64,000 bases of DNA from an uncultured Chloroflexota bacterium (GTDB taxonomy: Bacteria; Chloroflexota; Anaerolineae; UBA4142; SHND01): NCBI GenBank assembly GCA_937870825.1, contig CALMZO010000213.1:1-64000 (forward strand), written 5' to 3'. The position numbers and the translations under genes are program-made. The notes under the pieces are model-generated. The model worked only from the letters and a program-made list of their open reading frames with translations. It did no database searches and was not told where the DNA came from. Position 1 is the stretch's first letter, and each line of letters opens with the position of its first letter. Below, in pieces: positions 25,290 through 35,112 of this stretch.

Positions 25290-27293
25290 ATGTCCACCTC
25301 TGTTCGTGTGCGCGTGCGTTTGACGGAAACCAATCGCCGCGCGTGGCTCTCTGTCGGCTTGTTCACGTTGGGTTTGCTGCTGGCGTTTGTGGCGCAACGC
25401 GGAATTTACGAATCGGGCGAATGGTTCGCGGGCGCGTTGGTGTACGTGAGCGCGCTGTTGTGCGTGATTGCCGCGTGGTCGCTGGATGCGCGCGCAATGA
25501 TATTGCGCGTTCGTGAACCACTGCGCGACGTTCCCGCGCCGTCGCGTGCGAATCCCGCGCGCGCGTTGTTTATCTTTCCCGCGTTTGTTTTTGCGCTCAT
25601 TGCGTTTTTTGAATTTGGCGGCAACAGGTTTAATTTGTTTGGAACGGCGGCGTGGGTAACCGCGCTTGCATTGTTCCTGTTCGCGTTCTGGGAAGGCACA
25701 CCGCTTGAAACCTTCAAGGAATTGCGCGATGGGCTGGCGCGGCAATCACGATGGACGTTGCTTTCGCTGGCGGGAACTGTTTTGCTCGGCGCGTTCTTTT
25801 ATTTTTATCGGTTGGATGCCATTCCCGCCGAAATGACGAGTGACCACGCGGAAAAAATTTTGGATACGTATGATGTGTTGAACGGCACGTATTCGATTTT
25901 TTTAGAACGCAACACGGGACGCGAGCCGCTGCAATTTTATTTGAACGCGCTCGTCGTCGCGCTGGGGATTGCGCCGCTGGATATGTTGGCGTTGAAAATT
26001 GTCGGCGCGTTGGCGGGCGTGTTGACGATTCCTGCCGTGTACTTGCTCGGACGCGAATTGTTTGATGAAAAAGTCGGGTTGATTGCCGCGTTCTTTTTTG
26101 CGGTGAGTATTTTTCCGTTGGCGATTGCGCGTATCGGTTTGCGTTATCCGCTGTCGCCGCTGTTTGTCGCGTGGACTTGTTTTTTGCTTGTGCGCGCCTT
26201 GCGATTGCGCTCGCACAATTCTTTTTTGCTGGCGGGGCTGTGCATGGGCATCGGCTTGAACGGCTACAGTCCGTTCCGCGTCATGATTTTGCTGGCAATC
26301 GTTTGGCTGGCAATTTGGCTTTTGTGGGGTTACGTTCGCGCGAACAATTTTTCTCGTTTCACGTCTAACAGTGTGTTGATGTTTGGCGCGGCGTTGTTGG
26401 TGTTTGTTCCGCTCTTGCGGTACATCACGGAAAATCCCGGCATGTTTGCCTATCGCATGGCGACGCGCTTGACTTCGCTCGAAGAGCCGGTGCGCGGCAA
26501 CCCGCTGCTGACGTTTCTGGAAAACAACTGGCGCGCGTACGGGATGTTTAATGTAGAGGGCGATGTTGTTTGGGTGAATGCACTGCCGAATGTGCCGGTG
26601 GTGGATTTTGTGCTCGGCGCGTGTTTTTTGCTCGGGGTGGTGTACGGCGCGTATCGCCTGGTGCGTTATCGCGAGTACGCGTTCGCGCTCCTGTTCGCCG
26701 CGATGTTTGTTCTGCTGATGCCTTCGACGCTTGCGCTGGCGTTTCCTGACGAGAATCCGAGTGTGGTGCGCGCCGGCGGCGCTTCGGTGTTTGTGATGCT
26801 GTTTGCTGCCTTGCCGCTCGCCATGTGGAAGCAGCAACTCGCGCGGCTCGGTTCGCGCACGCTCGGCGATGTGGTGCTGGGCATGATTTTGCTCATCACA
26901 GCTGTAACAAATTTTAATTTGTATTTTATTCGTTACGATGAACAATATCGCGCGGCATCATGGAATTCGACAGAGATTGCCAACACACTGCGCGAGTTTG
27001 CGATGCAACAAAATGATTGGGAACACATCTATATCGTCTCGGCGCCGCACTGGGTGGACCATCGCGCGGTGGGGATTCATTTGGGCAACTTTGATTTCGA
27101 TTCGCATTTGATTAAAGATGAGGAAACACTGCGTGAGCAGGTGGATGACCCCGCGCCAAAATTGTATGCGTTAAAAAATTCGGATTTGGGAAATTTGCTG
27201 CTGCTCCAAGAGCTGTATCCCGATGGTTTTTCCGAGCATGTGAAATCGCGAACACCGGGACGCGATTTTGCATTGTTTTATACGCAGCGATAG
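25290..27293 (+). CDS. GT39-like membrane glycosyltransferase
   Basis: A 667-residue membrane protein of the GT-C type. Two segments near the N-terminus precede the core. The first large external loop carries TSDHAEKI (D185-H186), the position of the catalytic acidic motif in PMT/ArnT-like enzymes. About ten hydrophobic segments follow, and a soluble C-terminal part (from ~560) ends the protein. It is the first of six such genes on this strand. The donor is presumably a polyprenyl-phosphate sugar; the acceptor could be protein, lipid or glycan. ATG 25290 lacks a clear Shine-Dalgarno. Confidence 0.85.
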   Translation: MSTSVRVRVRLTETNRRAWLSVGLFTLGLLLAFVAQRGIYESGEWFAGALVYVSALLCVIAAWSLDARAMILRVREPLRDVPAPSRANPARALFIFPAFVFALIAFFEFGGNRFNLFGTAAWVTALALFLFAFWEGTPLETFKELRDGLARQSRWTLLSLAGTVLLGAFFYFYRLDAIPAEMTSDHAEKILDTYDVLNGTYSIFLERNTGREPLQFYLNALVVALGIAPLDMLALKIVGALAGVLTIPAVYLLGRELFDEKVGLIAAFFFAVSIFPLAIARIGLRYPLSPLFVAWTCFLLVRALRLRSHNSFLLAGLCMGIGLNGYSPFRVMILLAIVWLAIWLLWGYVRANNFSRFTSNSVLMFGAALLVFVPLLRYITENPGMFAYRMATRLTSLEEPVRGNPLLTFLENNWRAYGMFNVEGDVVWVNALPNVPVVDFVLGACFLLGVVYGAYRLVRYREYAFALLFAAMFVLLMPSTLALAFPDENPSVVRAGGASVFVMLFAALPLAMWKQQLARLGSRTLGDVVLGMILLITAVTNFNLYFIRYDEQYRAASWNSTEIANTLREFAMQQNDWEHIYIVSAPHWVDHRAVGIHLGNFDFDSHLIKDEETLREQVDDPAPKLYALKNSDLGNLLLLQELYPDGFSEHVKSRTPGRDFALFYTQR

Positions 27294-27324
27294 GCGCTCA
27301 CACAAAGGTGCCAAGGAATGGCTG

Positions 27325-27333
27325 TGCTATAAT
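27325..27333 (+). promoter_or_regulatory. Extended -10 promoter within the GT-C gene run
   Basis: TGCTATAAT is an extended -10 element, 18 bp before the ATG of the next gene. The -35 region is poor, as is common with extended -10 promoters. It suggests the giant genes from 27352 onward have their own promoter. Confidence 0.6.
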
Positions 27334-27351
27334 CGTTTGCCGCGATAGAAA

Positions 27352-30216
27352 ATGAATCGGCGAATCCTCTACGCTCTCGCGTTGTTGTCAGTGGGGCTGA
27401 TGCTCGGCTTGATGGTCGGGCGTTTTTTCATGCCCGACCGTTACGGCCTTGTGACGATGATTTTGCTGTTCGTCGGCGGTGTCGTCACGGGGGCATTGGC
27501 GTGGGGCGCGTGGAATGCATGGCGCGGGACGCGCCTGAAAAATGGGAACGCGCGTCCGCTGCAACTGCGCGTGCCATTGGGTTCGCGCGCCGTAACGATT
27601 CGTTGGGATGAGGCGTGGTGGCAAAATTTTGAGGCGAAATGGCTCGGCGTGGAGCAGGGGCGCGAACGCGGAATCCGCGCGTGGTGGGACGCGCATTGGG
27701 CGCACGTGGAAATTCCGAACGCGCTCGTAGTACTAGGTGCGCTTGGCATGGCAACGCTCGCGCAGTTGTTGATTGTGGGCAGGTTGCTGGTTCCCGGACT
27801 TGTGCTGTACGCGCTGGCGGGAATTGTACTGATGGTTTGGATGTGGCGGCAGCGCGCGTCGCTTTTTATTTTGGTGAGCGCCGCGCGGATAGGACGGCGC
27901 GCGGAATTGATTTTGTTGCTTTTGATTTTGCTGCTTGCGTTTGGCGCGCGGATGATGAACGCGGGCGCGCAGCCGGTTGGGATTGACGGCGATGAACTCA
28001 AGTGGACGGCGCAGGCGTATTACGATTTTATTGCCAAAGAAAAGACGGGAGACTTTTCGGGACAACTGACGTGGACACCGGTCTCGTTCTATGTGAATAA
28101 AGTCGCGTTCGATTTGTTTGGCGTGGATTTTAATTCGCCCCGCATCATGACCGCGCTGCTCAGCGTCATCGCGACGTTTGTTTTTTATTTTGTCGCGCGC
28201 GACATGTTCAATGTTTTTGTCGCGCTCATCGCCACGCTTTTTATGGCGGCGTCGTACTATGACGTGAATGCAAGCCGACAGGCAATTGTCCAGACCTTTA
28301 CCAAGCTGCCGATTGTTCTCGCGTTGTTTCTGGTCATACGCGGGGTGGATCGAGAACGTTGGTTTTATTTTTTGTTGTGCGGCATCGTGTTGTACATTGG
28401 GATTTTGACGTATGATACTTTTTTTGTCGTGCCGCCCGTTATCTTGATGTATCTGATTTTTCGCGGTGTGTTGGATTGGCGCAGAGCATTTCGTTGGCTG
28501 TTTTATCTCGCGCTGGTCATTGCGCCGATGCTGCTCGCGTATCCGATTGTGGCGGACACTATCAAGGGGCGGCAGTATACGTACGTCAAAGGCGTGAGTA
28601 CGGGCATCGCGCAGTTGATGGACACGAATGCGCTGCGCCCCGTCATGGACAATACGCTCAAGTCATTTGCGGCGCTCTTTCAAGAGCTGCAAGGTTGGGA
28701 CTATGCGCTGGATTGGCGCGGACCGCTCATCAATCCGCTTGTTTCGATTTTGTTGGTGTTGGGATTCGCGTTGGTGCTGGCGCGTTTTTGGCAGCGCCAT
28801 AATCTTTTGTTAATTCTCTCGTTCGTCATTTTTTTCTTTCCCGCGCCAATCTTGTCGGGTTACACGGTGCCTCGCGTGTTCTATGCGGGACTGCCGCCGG
28901 TTTTTATTTTTGCAGGCGTCGCGCTCGCGGCAATCGCGACCGCCGTTCTGAATCTGGGTGCGCGACGTGCTGCCGTCGCGCGATTCGTGAGCGTTGCCGT
29001 CGTGATGGTGCTGTTGGTCACTACGGCAAGCGATTTGTATGTGTATGCGAACGAGTTGCGAAATGAACCGGATTGGTTGAAACGCCGTTCCTTGGTGCAA
29101 GCGATTCAAAACAGTGTCAAGTCCGCGCCGCTGACATTGATTCCGGTGACGCGCTCGCCCGACGATTATGTGTGGGGAAATGCCGGCGTGGTGAAATTTA
29201 TCGCGTACACCGCAGCAAATGAAAAAACTATCGAACAACGGTATCGTGTCTTGCCGTATGCGGAATTGCCGGGGACCTTGGGCGAGCTGGGTGGTCAATT
29301 TGAACGCGTCAATATCTTGTACGACAAAGGCATGAGCGACAGCGACGCGCTGGCGTCGTCAACGATTGAGACAATCAAACGCTGCTATGGCAACGTGCGG
29401 ACGCGCAAGAATGCGTACTTTGATATTTACACGTTGGACGCGAACGCGCTGCAAGAACCGAATTGCTATTCGCTTGCGTCGCTCGAAGCGGTTTTGCCGA
29501 ATCCCGACATCATCGCGCCGGCGGGTACGCCCATCGTGTTTGAGTGGCAAGCCGATTCGCATCGTCCGACTGAATTTCAAATTCAAATTGAGCAGCGCAA
29601 TCCGAAATTGATTTGGTTGGAAGCGGAAAATTTTCCGCGCGAGAAGGATTGGATGTTTGAAGCAAAACGGGACCACTATCCCGATTTTTCGGGCGAAGGT
29701 TATTTGTTGGATGCCGAGCGCGCAGGCGAAACGCGTTTGACGGTGCAAGTGTTGCAAACCGGGCTGTATCAGGTGTGGGTGCGCTATCGTTTGAACGCGC
29801 AAGAGGGACATCGAACGTTGATTTCCGTAAATGGGCAGCGGTTTGAATTTGCGAATCCGGCGGAATCGCCACTCGAACAATTTGTTTGGGAAAAGGTGGG
29901 TGAGGTAAATTTGACGCAAGGCGGGACGGTGATTGCTCTGTCGCGCGAGTACGGCGCGCAAGGTTGGAAACCGATTTTGCTCGACGCGATTTTTCTTTCG
30001 GCGGACCGGGACTTTAACCCCGAAGAAGATGAATTGTGGACAAGCGTACAAGATACAGGCCAGATTGAATCGTCTGACACGCAATATGTACTCGAATCGG
30101 GTTTGCCGGCGGGCGAATATCGGTGGCGCGTGCGGCTGTCCGATGGCGACAAGCTGGTGGATGCGAGTGGTCGCAAAGGTGTGTGGAGCGAAAAGGTAGA
30201 GTTTCGGGTGCATTAA
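27352..30216 (+). CDS. GT39-like protein with C-terminal carbohydrate-binding-like domain
   Basis: A 954-residue protein. Residues 1-180 contain extra membrane segments and a short soluble insertion. The GT-C core begins near 185 with the acidic motif IDGDE (211-215). Around 12 membrane segments follow to ~580. From ~720 the chain is extracytoplasmic. LIWLEAENFPREKDW starts a CBM6/CBM35-like module (LYQVWVRYRL, TLISVNGQRFEF, GGTVIALSRE, LDAIFLS) nested between halves of a fibronectin-like unit ending in GEYRWRVRLSDGD and WSEKVEFRVH. This would place a sugar-binding domain beside the active site. The next gene starts 3 bp after the stop. Confidence 0.85.
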   Translation: MNRRILYALALLSVGLMLGLMVGRFFMPDRYGLVTMILLFVGGVVTGALAWGAWNAWRGTRLKNGNARPLQLRVPLGSRAVTIRWDEAWWQNFEAKWLGVEQGRERGIRAWWDAHWAHVEIPNALVVLGALGMATLAQLLIVGRLLVPGLVLYALAGIVLMVWMWRQRASLFILVSAARIGRRAELILLLLILLLAFGARMMNAGAQPVGIDGDELKWTAQAYYDFIAKEKTGDFSGQLTWTPVSFYVNKVAFDLFGVDFNSPRIMTALLSVIATFVFYFVARDMFNVFVALIATLFMAASYYDVNASRQAIVQTFTKLPIVLALFLVIRGVDRERWFYFLLCGIVLYIGILTYDTFFVVPPVILMYLIFRGVLDWRRAFRWLFYLALVIAPMLLAYPIVADTIKGRQYTYVKGVSTGIAQLMDTNALRPVMDNTLKSFAALFQELQGWDYALDWRGPLINPLVSILLVLGFALVLARFWQRHNLLLILSFVIFFFPAPILSGYTVPRVFYAGLPPVFIFAGVALAAIATAVLNLGARRAAVARFVSVAVVMVLLVTTASDLYVYANELRNEPDWLKRRSLVQAIQNSVKSAPLTLIPVTRSPDDYVWGNAGVVKFIAYTAANEKTIEQRYRVLPYAELPGTLGELGGQFERVNILYDKGMSDSDALASSTIETIKRCYGNVRTRKNAYFDIYTLDANALQEPNCYSLASLEAVLPNPDIIAPAGTPIVFEWQADSHRPTEFQIQIEQRNPKLIWLEAENFPREKDWMFEAKRDHYPDFSGEGYLLDAERAGETRLTVQVLQTGLYQVWVRYRLNAQEGHRTLISVNGQRFEFANPAESPLEQFVWEKVGEVNLTQGGTVIALSREYGAQGWKPILLDAIFLSADRDFNPEEDELWTSVQDTGQIESSDTQYVLESGLPAGEYRWRVRLSDGDKLVDASGRKGVWSEKVEFRVH

Positions 30217-30219
30217 GTC

Positions 30220-33200
30220 ATGTCCATGAACGAATCAACAAACGAAATGGTAAACGAACGGAACACGCAGGAAATGAACAACGCGCGCGGACACAATGGA
30301 CGCGCGTGGCTGAAGCGGTACGGCGTGTGGCTCACGCTCGCCGCGATTTTATTGCTCGCGGCGCTTTTGCGTTTTCCCTCTGTCGAAATGGTGACGGATA
30401 AAGAGACGGGTGAGCAAACGCTCGAACTCGTTTCGTGGGACGGCGACCATCATTTGCATCCTGACGAACGTTTTCTCACGATGGTTTCGTCCGCGATTCG
30501 TTTGCCGGGTTCGGTGGCGGAATACTTTAACACGGCGGAATCGCCGATGAATCCGTACAACAACAATTTCGGTTCGTTCGTGTACGGGACTGCGCCGCTG
30601 TTTGTAGTGCGCATTGCGGCGGAAGTGGTTCGACAAACGGACTATTGGAACATTCACCTTGTCGGGCGCGTAATGTCGGCGCTGTTTGATTTGTTTACCT
30701 GCGCGATGGTATTTTTCATTGGGCGGCGGTTGTTTCATGCAGGCATTGGATTGTTTGCCGCGTTTTTGTACGCGTGCGCGGTGCTGCCGATTCAGCAATC
30801 GCATTTCATGACCGTTGACGCGTTCGGGAATGTGCCGATTGTGCTCGCGTTTTGGTTCACGCTCGACATCATGGAAGGCAAGCGCGGCTGGTTGGCGTAC
30901 GCACTCGCGGGCGCGGCGCTCGGTCTCGCCGTCGCGTCGCGCATTAACTTTTTGATGTTTGCCGCGATTGTTGTGCTTGCCGCGCTGCTGCGCTTGGTGA
31001 CGCTGTTGGGTTCTGTGAAACGCGTTGGGCTCGCGGCGAATGAGACACGGACGTACGCGATGGACGCTGAATCAGTGATCAGTGGTCAGTCGTCAGTCAT
31101 CGGTCAAACGTCAAACGTCATTGGACAGACACGGACGATTACACTTGGACCAATTGTTATAGAAGTTGAAACGCGTGCGCGCAGTGATGCGCGTGCCGGA
31201 GAAGCGCAGACGGTTGATACGACGAGTTTTTGGAACGCGGTCATTCATGTTGGCACGGGGTTGATTGTTTGCGCGCTCGCGGCGCTGTTTGTGTTTCGGA
31301 TAGGACAGCCGTACGCGTTCACGGGGCTGTTCAGTTTGAATCCGAAATGGCTCGACGACATGAAATTCATCAGTGAACTCATCAGCGGACAGATTGATTT
31401 TCCGCCGAGCCATCAGTGGACAGGACGCGCCGCGTATTTGTTTCCGCTGTACAACATGTTTTTGTTCGGCATGGGCGTTCCGTTCGCGTTCGCGGCGTGG
31501 GCAGGATTTTTGGTGGGATTGTACGAAATTTTGCGCTTTAGAAAATGGAATCATTTGTTGATTGCGTTGTGGATTGGCGGATTCTTTTTGTACCAGGCGC
31601 AGCAATTTGTTTTGGTGGTGCGTTATTACTTGCCGTTGTATCCGTTCCTCGCCATCTATGCGGCCTTTTTCATTTTTTGGTTGTTTGACCGCGCCAAGGA
31701 ATTGCAGCTGCCCTGGCGAAGGCTTGCGCGCGTCGCAACCGTCGTATTCGTGGGCATTGTCGTCGGTTACGCGTTGTTCTGGGCATTCGCGTTCACGTCC
31801 ATTTATACGCGTCCCGTGACGCGCATCGCCGCGTCGGACTGGCTGCGCGAAAATGTTGCGCGTGACGCGAAAATTGCGAACGAACATTGGGATGACCCGA
31901 TTCCGTTCGGCGGATACGAAGGGCTCAAAACATCGAGCGACGGCTTGATGCAAATGTACGGCGAGGATGGCGAGGAAAAACGCGAACAAGTGAAACAATG
32001 GCTGAACGAAGCCGATTACATTGTGCTGACGAGCAATCGCTTGTACGGTTCGATTCCGCGTTTGCCGCGTCGTTTTCCAATGACGACAAAATATTACCAG
32101 TGGTTATTTGCGGGCGAACTCGGTTTTGAGAAAATTCAAGAGTTCACTTCGTATCCACAACTGTTCGGCATCGTCATCAACGACGATTCTTCGGACGAAG
32201 CATTCACCGTCTATGACCATCCAAAGGTGACGATTTTCAAAAAGACGGCGGACTATTCTGCGGAACGCGTCGCGGAATTGTTGGACAGCGTTGACCTTTC
32301 GGAATTGGAAAAGTTGAAACCGATTGATGCGGTGGCATCGAAAAATGGGTTTCGTATGTCGCCGGAACTGCAAGCGGCGAATTACGCGGGCGGCACCTGG
32401 TCGCAAATTTTCAATCCGAATGACTTTGTCAATTCGATTCCGGTCGTCGCGTGGCTCGTCGCGGTCTGGGCAATTGGGATTCTCGCGTTTCCCTACACGT
32501 TCGTCGCGTTTCGCCGATTTGCCGACAGGGGATACGCGTTCACGAAAATGGTGGGCGTTCTCGCGTTGGCGTGGCTGACGTGGACGCTCGCAAGTTATCG
32601 CGTATTGCCCTTTGAACGCACCACAATGCTTTTGGTGCTGGCGATTCTCGTCGCGGGCGCGTTGTTTGTGGTGTGGCGCAAGCGCGCGGAAATGACACAG
32701 TATTTGCGCGCGCATTGGAAATTGCTCGTCGGCATCGAAATCCTTTATCTCGTATTTTTCGCGATGGACCTCGCGATTCGATACGGCAATCCCGATTTGT
32801 GGCATCCGTGGTTCGGCGGCGAAAAGCCGATGGATTTTGCGTACTTGAACGCGGTTATCAAGTCAACCTATTTCCCCGCGTACAATCCGTGGTTTGAAGG
32901 CGGGTTCATCAACTATTACTATTTCGGACAGCTCATCAGCGCGACATTGGTGAAACTCACAGGCATCGTCCCCGAAGTCGCGTACAATGTATTGCTGCCG
33001 ATGTTTTTTGCCATGACCGCGAGCGGCGCGTTTGGCGTTGCATACAACATTGTGGCGCGTGCTATGGACAAAGGACGAACGACGGGGGACGAATCACAAT
33101 TCGCAATTCGCAATTCGCAATTTCCAATTCGCCCCATCCTCGCGGGTATTGTTGCCGCGTTCCTCGTACTCATCATCGGCAATCTCGGACAGGTCGGAGT

Positions 33201-35112
33201 GTTGTTCAAGGGCTTGACGGATTTGGGACATCGAGAGGGCGCAGCAGAAGGCATCGCCGCGTTTATGACCGGCTTGTTCGCATGGCTCGGTGGCAAAGAA
33301 ATTCCCATTCCCATTGGAAATTGGTATTGGACGGCGACGCGCATCATTCCCGACACGATTAACGAAATTCCATTTTTTACATTCGTGTATGCGGACTTGC
33401 ACGCGCATCTGATGTCGCTGCCGTTTGCGTTGCTCGGACTCGGAGTCGCCGCGCACGCAGTTTTCAATCGCGGAAAACTAAAGTGGTACGATTTGGGAAT
33501 CGCCGCGCTGGTGTTGGGCGCGCTGCGCGCAATCAACACGTGGGACTATCCGACGTATCTCGCGCTGCTCGGCTGCGCGATGGTGTTGGGATATTTTGCA
33601 GAACGCAGAACACAGAATCCAGAACACAGAGAATTCGATTGGAGCGAGTTCATTCAACGTTACTTGTTGTTCATCGTACTGGGATTTGTACAAGTCGCGG
33701 TGATTGTGATACCGACAAACGCGGCAGGCACGCGCATCACATTCGACATGGGCATTTTCGGAATCGTGTTGGTGTTTGCGCTCGTGATGGGCATTTTGCG
33801 TTCCGGTGTGCGGTTTGACCCGCGCGCAATTGGTTGGGATTTGGGTTGGCGCATGATTGCGCTGATCGCGTTGTCGGTGCTGTTTTATTGGCCCTATATC
33901 GCAAATTACGGCACGGCGTACACGAGTGTGGAATTGTGGAAAGATGACCGCACCGCTCTGAGTGATTACCTGGTCGTGCATGGAATTTTCCTGTTCCTCG
34001 TCGCGACGTATTTGGTGCTTTTGGTCGCAAACAAAACGGCGCGCACACAACAACGCGCGAGTGACGAATCATCAATTTCGATTTTCGACGGCTGGATGAT
34101 TTATCTTTTGCCCGCGCTTGCCGTGCTTGAAGTAGGACTGATTTTCGTCGGTCTGCAAGTGTTTGCGGTTGTGCTTCCGCTCGTCGCGGCGGCGGTGTGG
34201 ATTTTGCTGCGTGATGACTCCGCGCCGGTGCATCGTTTTCTCGCGCTCGTGTTGACTGCCGCGTTGTTGCTGACGCTGATGGTCGAAGCCGTCACACTCA
34301 AGGGCGACATCGGGCGCATGAACACGGTGTTTAAATTTTATTTGCAAGCGTGGGTGTTTTTCGGCGTCGCGTCCGCGTCGGGACTTGCGATTGTGTTCCA
34401 TCACTTGTGGTTGCGTGACCCCAAGACCGATGAAGCAACACGACAAAAAATTGGCGGCGATTCGCCAGTGTTGCAAACACTCAAAGCCGCGTGGTGGGGA
34501 CTAGGCGTGTTGCTGATTTTCGCGGGCGCGCTGTATCCCGCGTTCGCCGCGTGGGCAAAAGTGAATGACCGCTTTCCCTTGCCGAACGAAAGCGCGCTTG
34601 AAAAATTGCCGCCGGGTTTGAACGGTCTTGATTACATGCAGCATGTCGAGTATCAAGAAGGCAACAGCACGCTCAAGTTGGCGCAAGACTATCATGCGAT
34701 TCAATGGCTGCGCGAAAATATCATCGGCTCGCCGGTCATTGTCGAAGCGAACACGGGACTGTATCGGTGGGGCAATCGCGTTTCCATCAACACCGGTCTG
34801 CCTGTCGTGATTGGTTGGGACTGGCACACCAAACAACAATACTCGCTGCTGCCCGGCGAAATTATTGACAATCGAATTCAGGCGATTCGCGACATTTACG
34901 AATCGGGCAGCGCGGACGAAACAATGGAACTTTTGAAAAAATACAACGTTTCGCTTGTGTATGTTGGTCCGCTTGAACGCGCGGTGTACGACGCCGCGAA
35001 TTTCAACAAATTCGACAACATGGTGCGCGAAGGAATGCTGCAAAAAATTTATGACGCGGACGGCGTGGAAATTTACGCGGTGGCGGAAAAGGTGGCGCAA
35101 GTCGTAAAATGA
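30220..35112 (+). CDS. Giant fusion: GT39-like domain plus DUF2298 (Chlor_Arch_YYY)
   Basis: A 1630-residue membrane protein made of two units found separately elsewhere in the window. Residues ~30-690 match the GT39 protein at 14476, including HPDERF (80-85) and TVYDHPKVTIFKK at the end. Residues ~730-1620 match the DUF2298 protein at 35109, for example INTWDYPTYLAL, ADLHAHLMSLPFALLGLGVA, RMNTVFKFYLQAW and WGNRVSINTGLPVVIGWDWH. More than 20 hydrophobic segments are expected. Three heptameric repeat arrays add in-frame insertions near residues 285, 960 and 1130. The function of DUF2298 is unknown; both halves look like GT-C enzymes. Its stop overlaps the next ATG (ATGA). Confidence 0.88.
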   Translation: MSMNESTNEMVNERNTQEMNNARGHNGRAWLKRYGVWLTLAAILLLAALLRFPSVEMVTDKETGEQTLELVSWDGDHHLHPDERFLTMVSSAIRLPGSVAEYFNTAESPMNPYNNNFGSFVYGTAPLFVVRIAAEVVRQTDYWNIHLVGRVMSALFDLFTCAMVFFIGRRLFHAGIGLFAAFLYACAVLPIQQSHFMTVDAFGNVPIVLAFWFTLDIMEGKRGWLAYALAGAALGLAVASRINFLMFAAIVVLAALLRLVTLLGSVKRVGLAANETRTYAMDAESVISGQSSVIGQTSNVIGQTRTITLGPIVIEVETRARSDARAGEAQTVDTTSFWNAVIHVGTGLIVCALAALFVFRIGQPYAFTGLFSLNPKWLDDMKFISELISGQIDFPPSHQWTGRAAYLFPLYNMFLFGMGVPFAFAAWAGFLVGLYEILRFRKWNHLLIALWIGGFFLYQAQQFVLVVRYYLPLYPFLAIYAAFFIFWLFDRAKELQLPWRRLARVATVVFVGIVVGYALFWAFAFTSIYTRPVTRIAASDWLRENVARDAKIANEHWDDPIPFGGYEGLKTSSDGLMQMYGEDGEEKREQVKQWLNEADYIVLTSNRLYGSIPRLPRRFPMTTKYYQWLFAGELGFEKIQEFTSYPQLFGIVINDDSSDEAFTVYDHPKVTIFKKTADYSAERVAELLDSVDLSELEKLKPIDAVASKNGFRMSPELQAANYAGGTWSQIFNPNDFVNSIPVVAWLVAVWAIGILAFPYTFVAFRRFADRGYAFTKMVGVLALAWLTWTLASYRVLPFERTTMLLVLAILVAGALFVVWRKRAEMTQYLRAHWKLLVGIEILYLVFFAMDLAIRYGNPDLWHPWFGGEKPMDFAYLNAVIKSTYFPAYNPWFEGGFINYYYFGQLISATLVKLTGIVPEVAYNVLLPMFFAMTASGAFGVAYNIVARAMDKGRTTGDESQFAIRNSQFPIRPILAGIVAAFLVLIIGNLGQVGVLFKGLTDLGHREGAAEGIAAFMTGLFAWLGGKEIPIPIGNWYWTATRIIPDTINEIPFFTFVYADLHAHLMSLPFALLGLGVAAHAVFNRGKLKWYDLGIAALVLGALRAINTWDYPTYLALLGCAMVLGYFAERRTQNPEHREFDWSEFIQRYLLFIVLGFVQVAVIVIPTNAAGTRITFDMGIFGIVLVFALVMGILRSGVRFDPRAIGWDLGWRMIALIALSVLFYWPYIANYGTAYTSVELWKDDRTALSDYLVVHGIFLFLVATYLVLLVANKTARTQQRASDESSISIFDGWMIYLLPALAVLEVGLIFVGLQVFAVVLPLVAAAVWILLRDDSAPVHRFLALVLTAALLLTLMVEAVTLKGDIGRMNTVFKFYLQAWVFFGVASASGLAIVFHHLWLRDPKTDEATRQKIGGDSPVLQTLKAAWWGLGVLLIFAGALYPAFAAWAKVNDRFPLPNESALEKLPPGLNGLDYMQHVEYQEGNSTLKLAQDYHAIQWLRENIIGSPVIVEANTGLYRWGNRVSINTGLPVVIGWDWHTKQQYSLLPGEIIDNRIQAIRDIYESGSADETMELLKKYNVSLVYVGPLERAVYDAANFNKFDNMVREGMLQKIYDADGVEIYAVAEKVAQVVK
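31072..31122. repeat. Heptameric tandem repeat inside the giant fusion gene
   Basis: About seven 7-bp units based on CAGTCAT/ACGTCAA, in frame, encoding repeats of the type SVIGQTS. It falls in a loop between membrane segments. Confidence 0.75.
33096..33131. repeat. Heptameric tandem repeat inside the giant fusion gene
   Basis: Four to five units of AATTCGC encode SQFAIRNSQFPIRP. It lies just before a membrane segment of the DUF2298 half. Confidence 0.78.
33598..33632. repeat. Heptameric tandem repeat inside the giant fusion gene
   Basis: Five units of CAGAACA/CAGAATC encode a charged loop (RRTQNPEHREFDW) between membrane segments of the DUF2298 half. Confidence 0.7.

Noticed and set aside
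33096..33131. Possible CRISPR-like array
   Set aside because: Units are 7 bp without spacers; no region of the window has direct repeats of 25-40 bp with unique spacers or cas genes.
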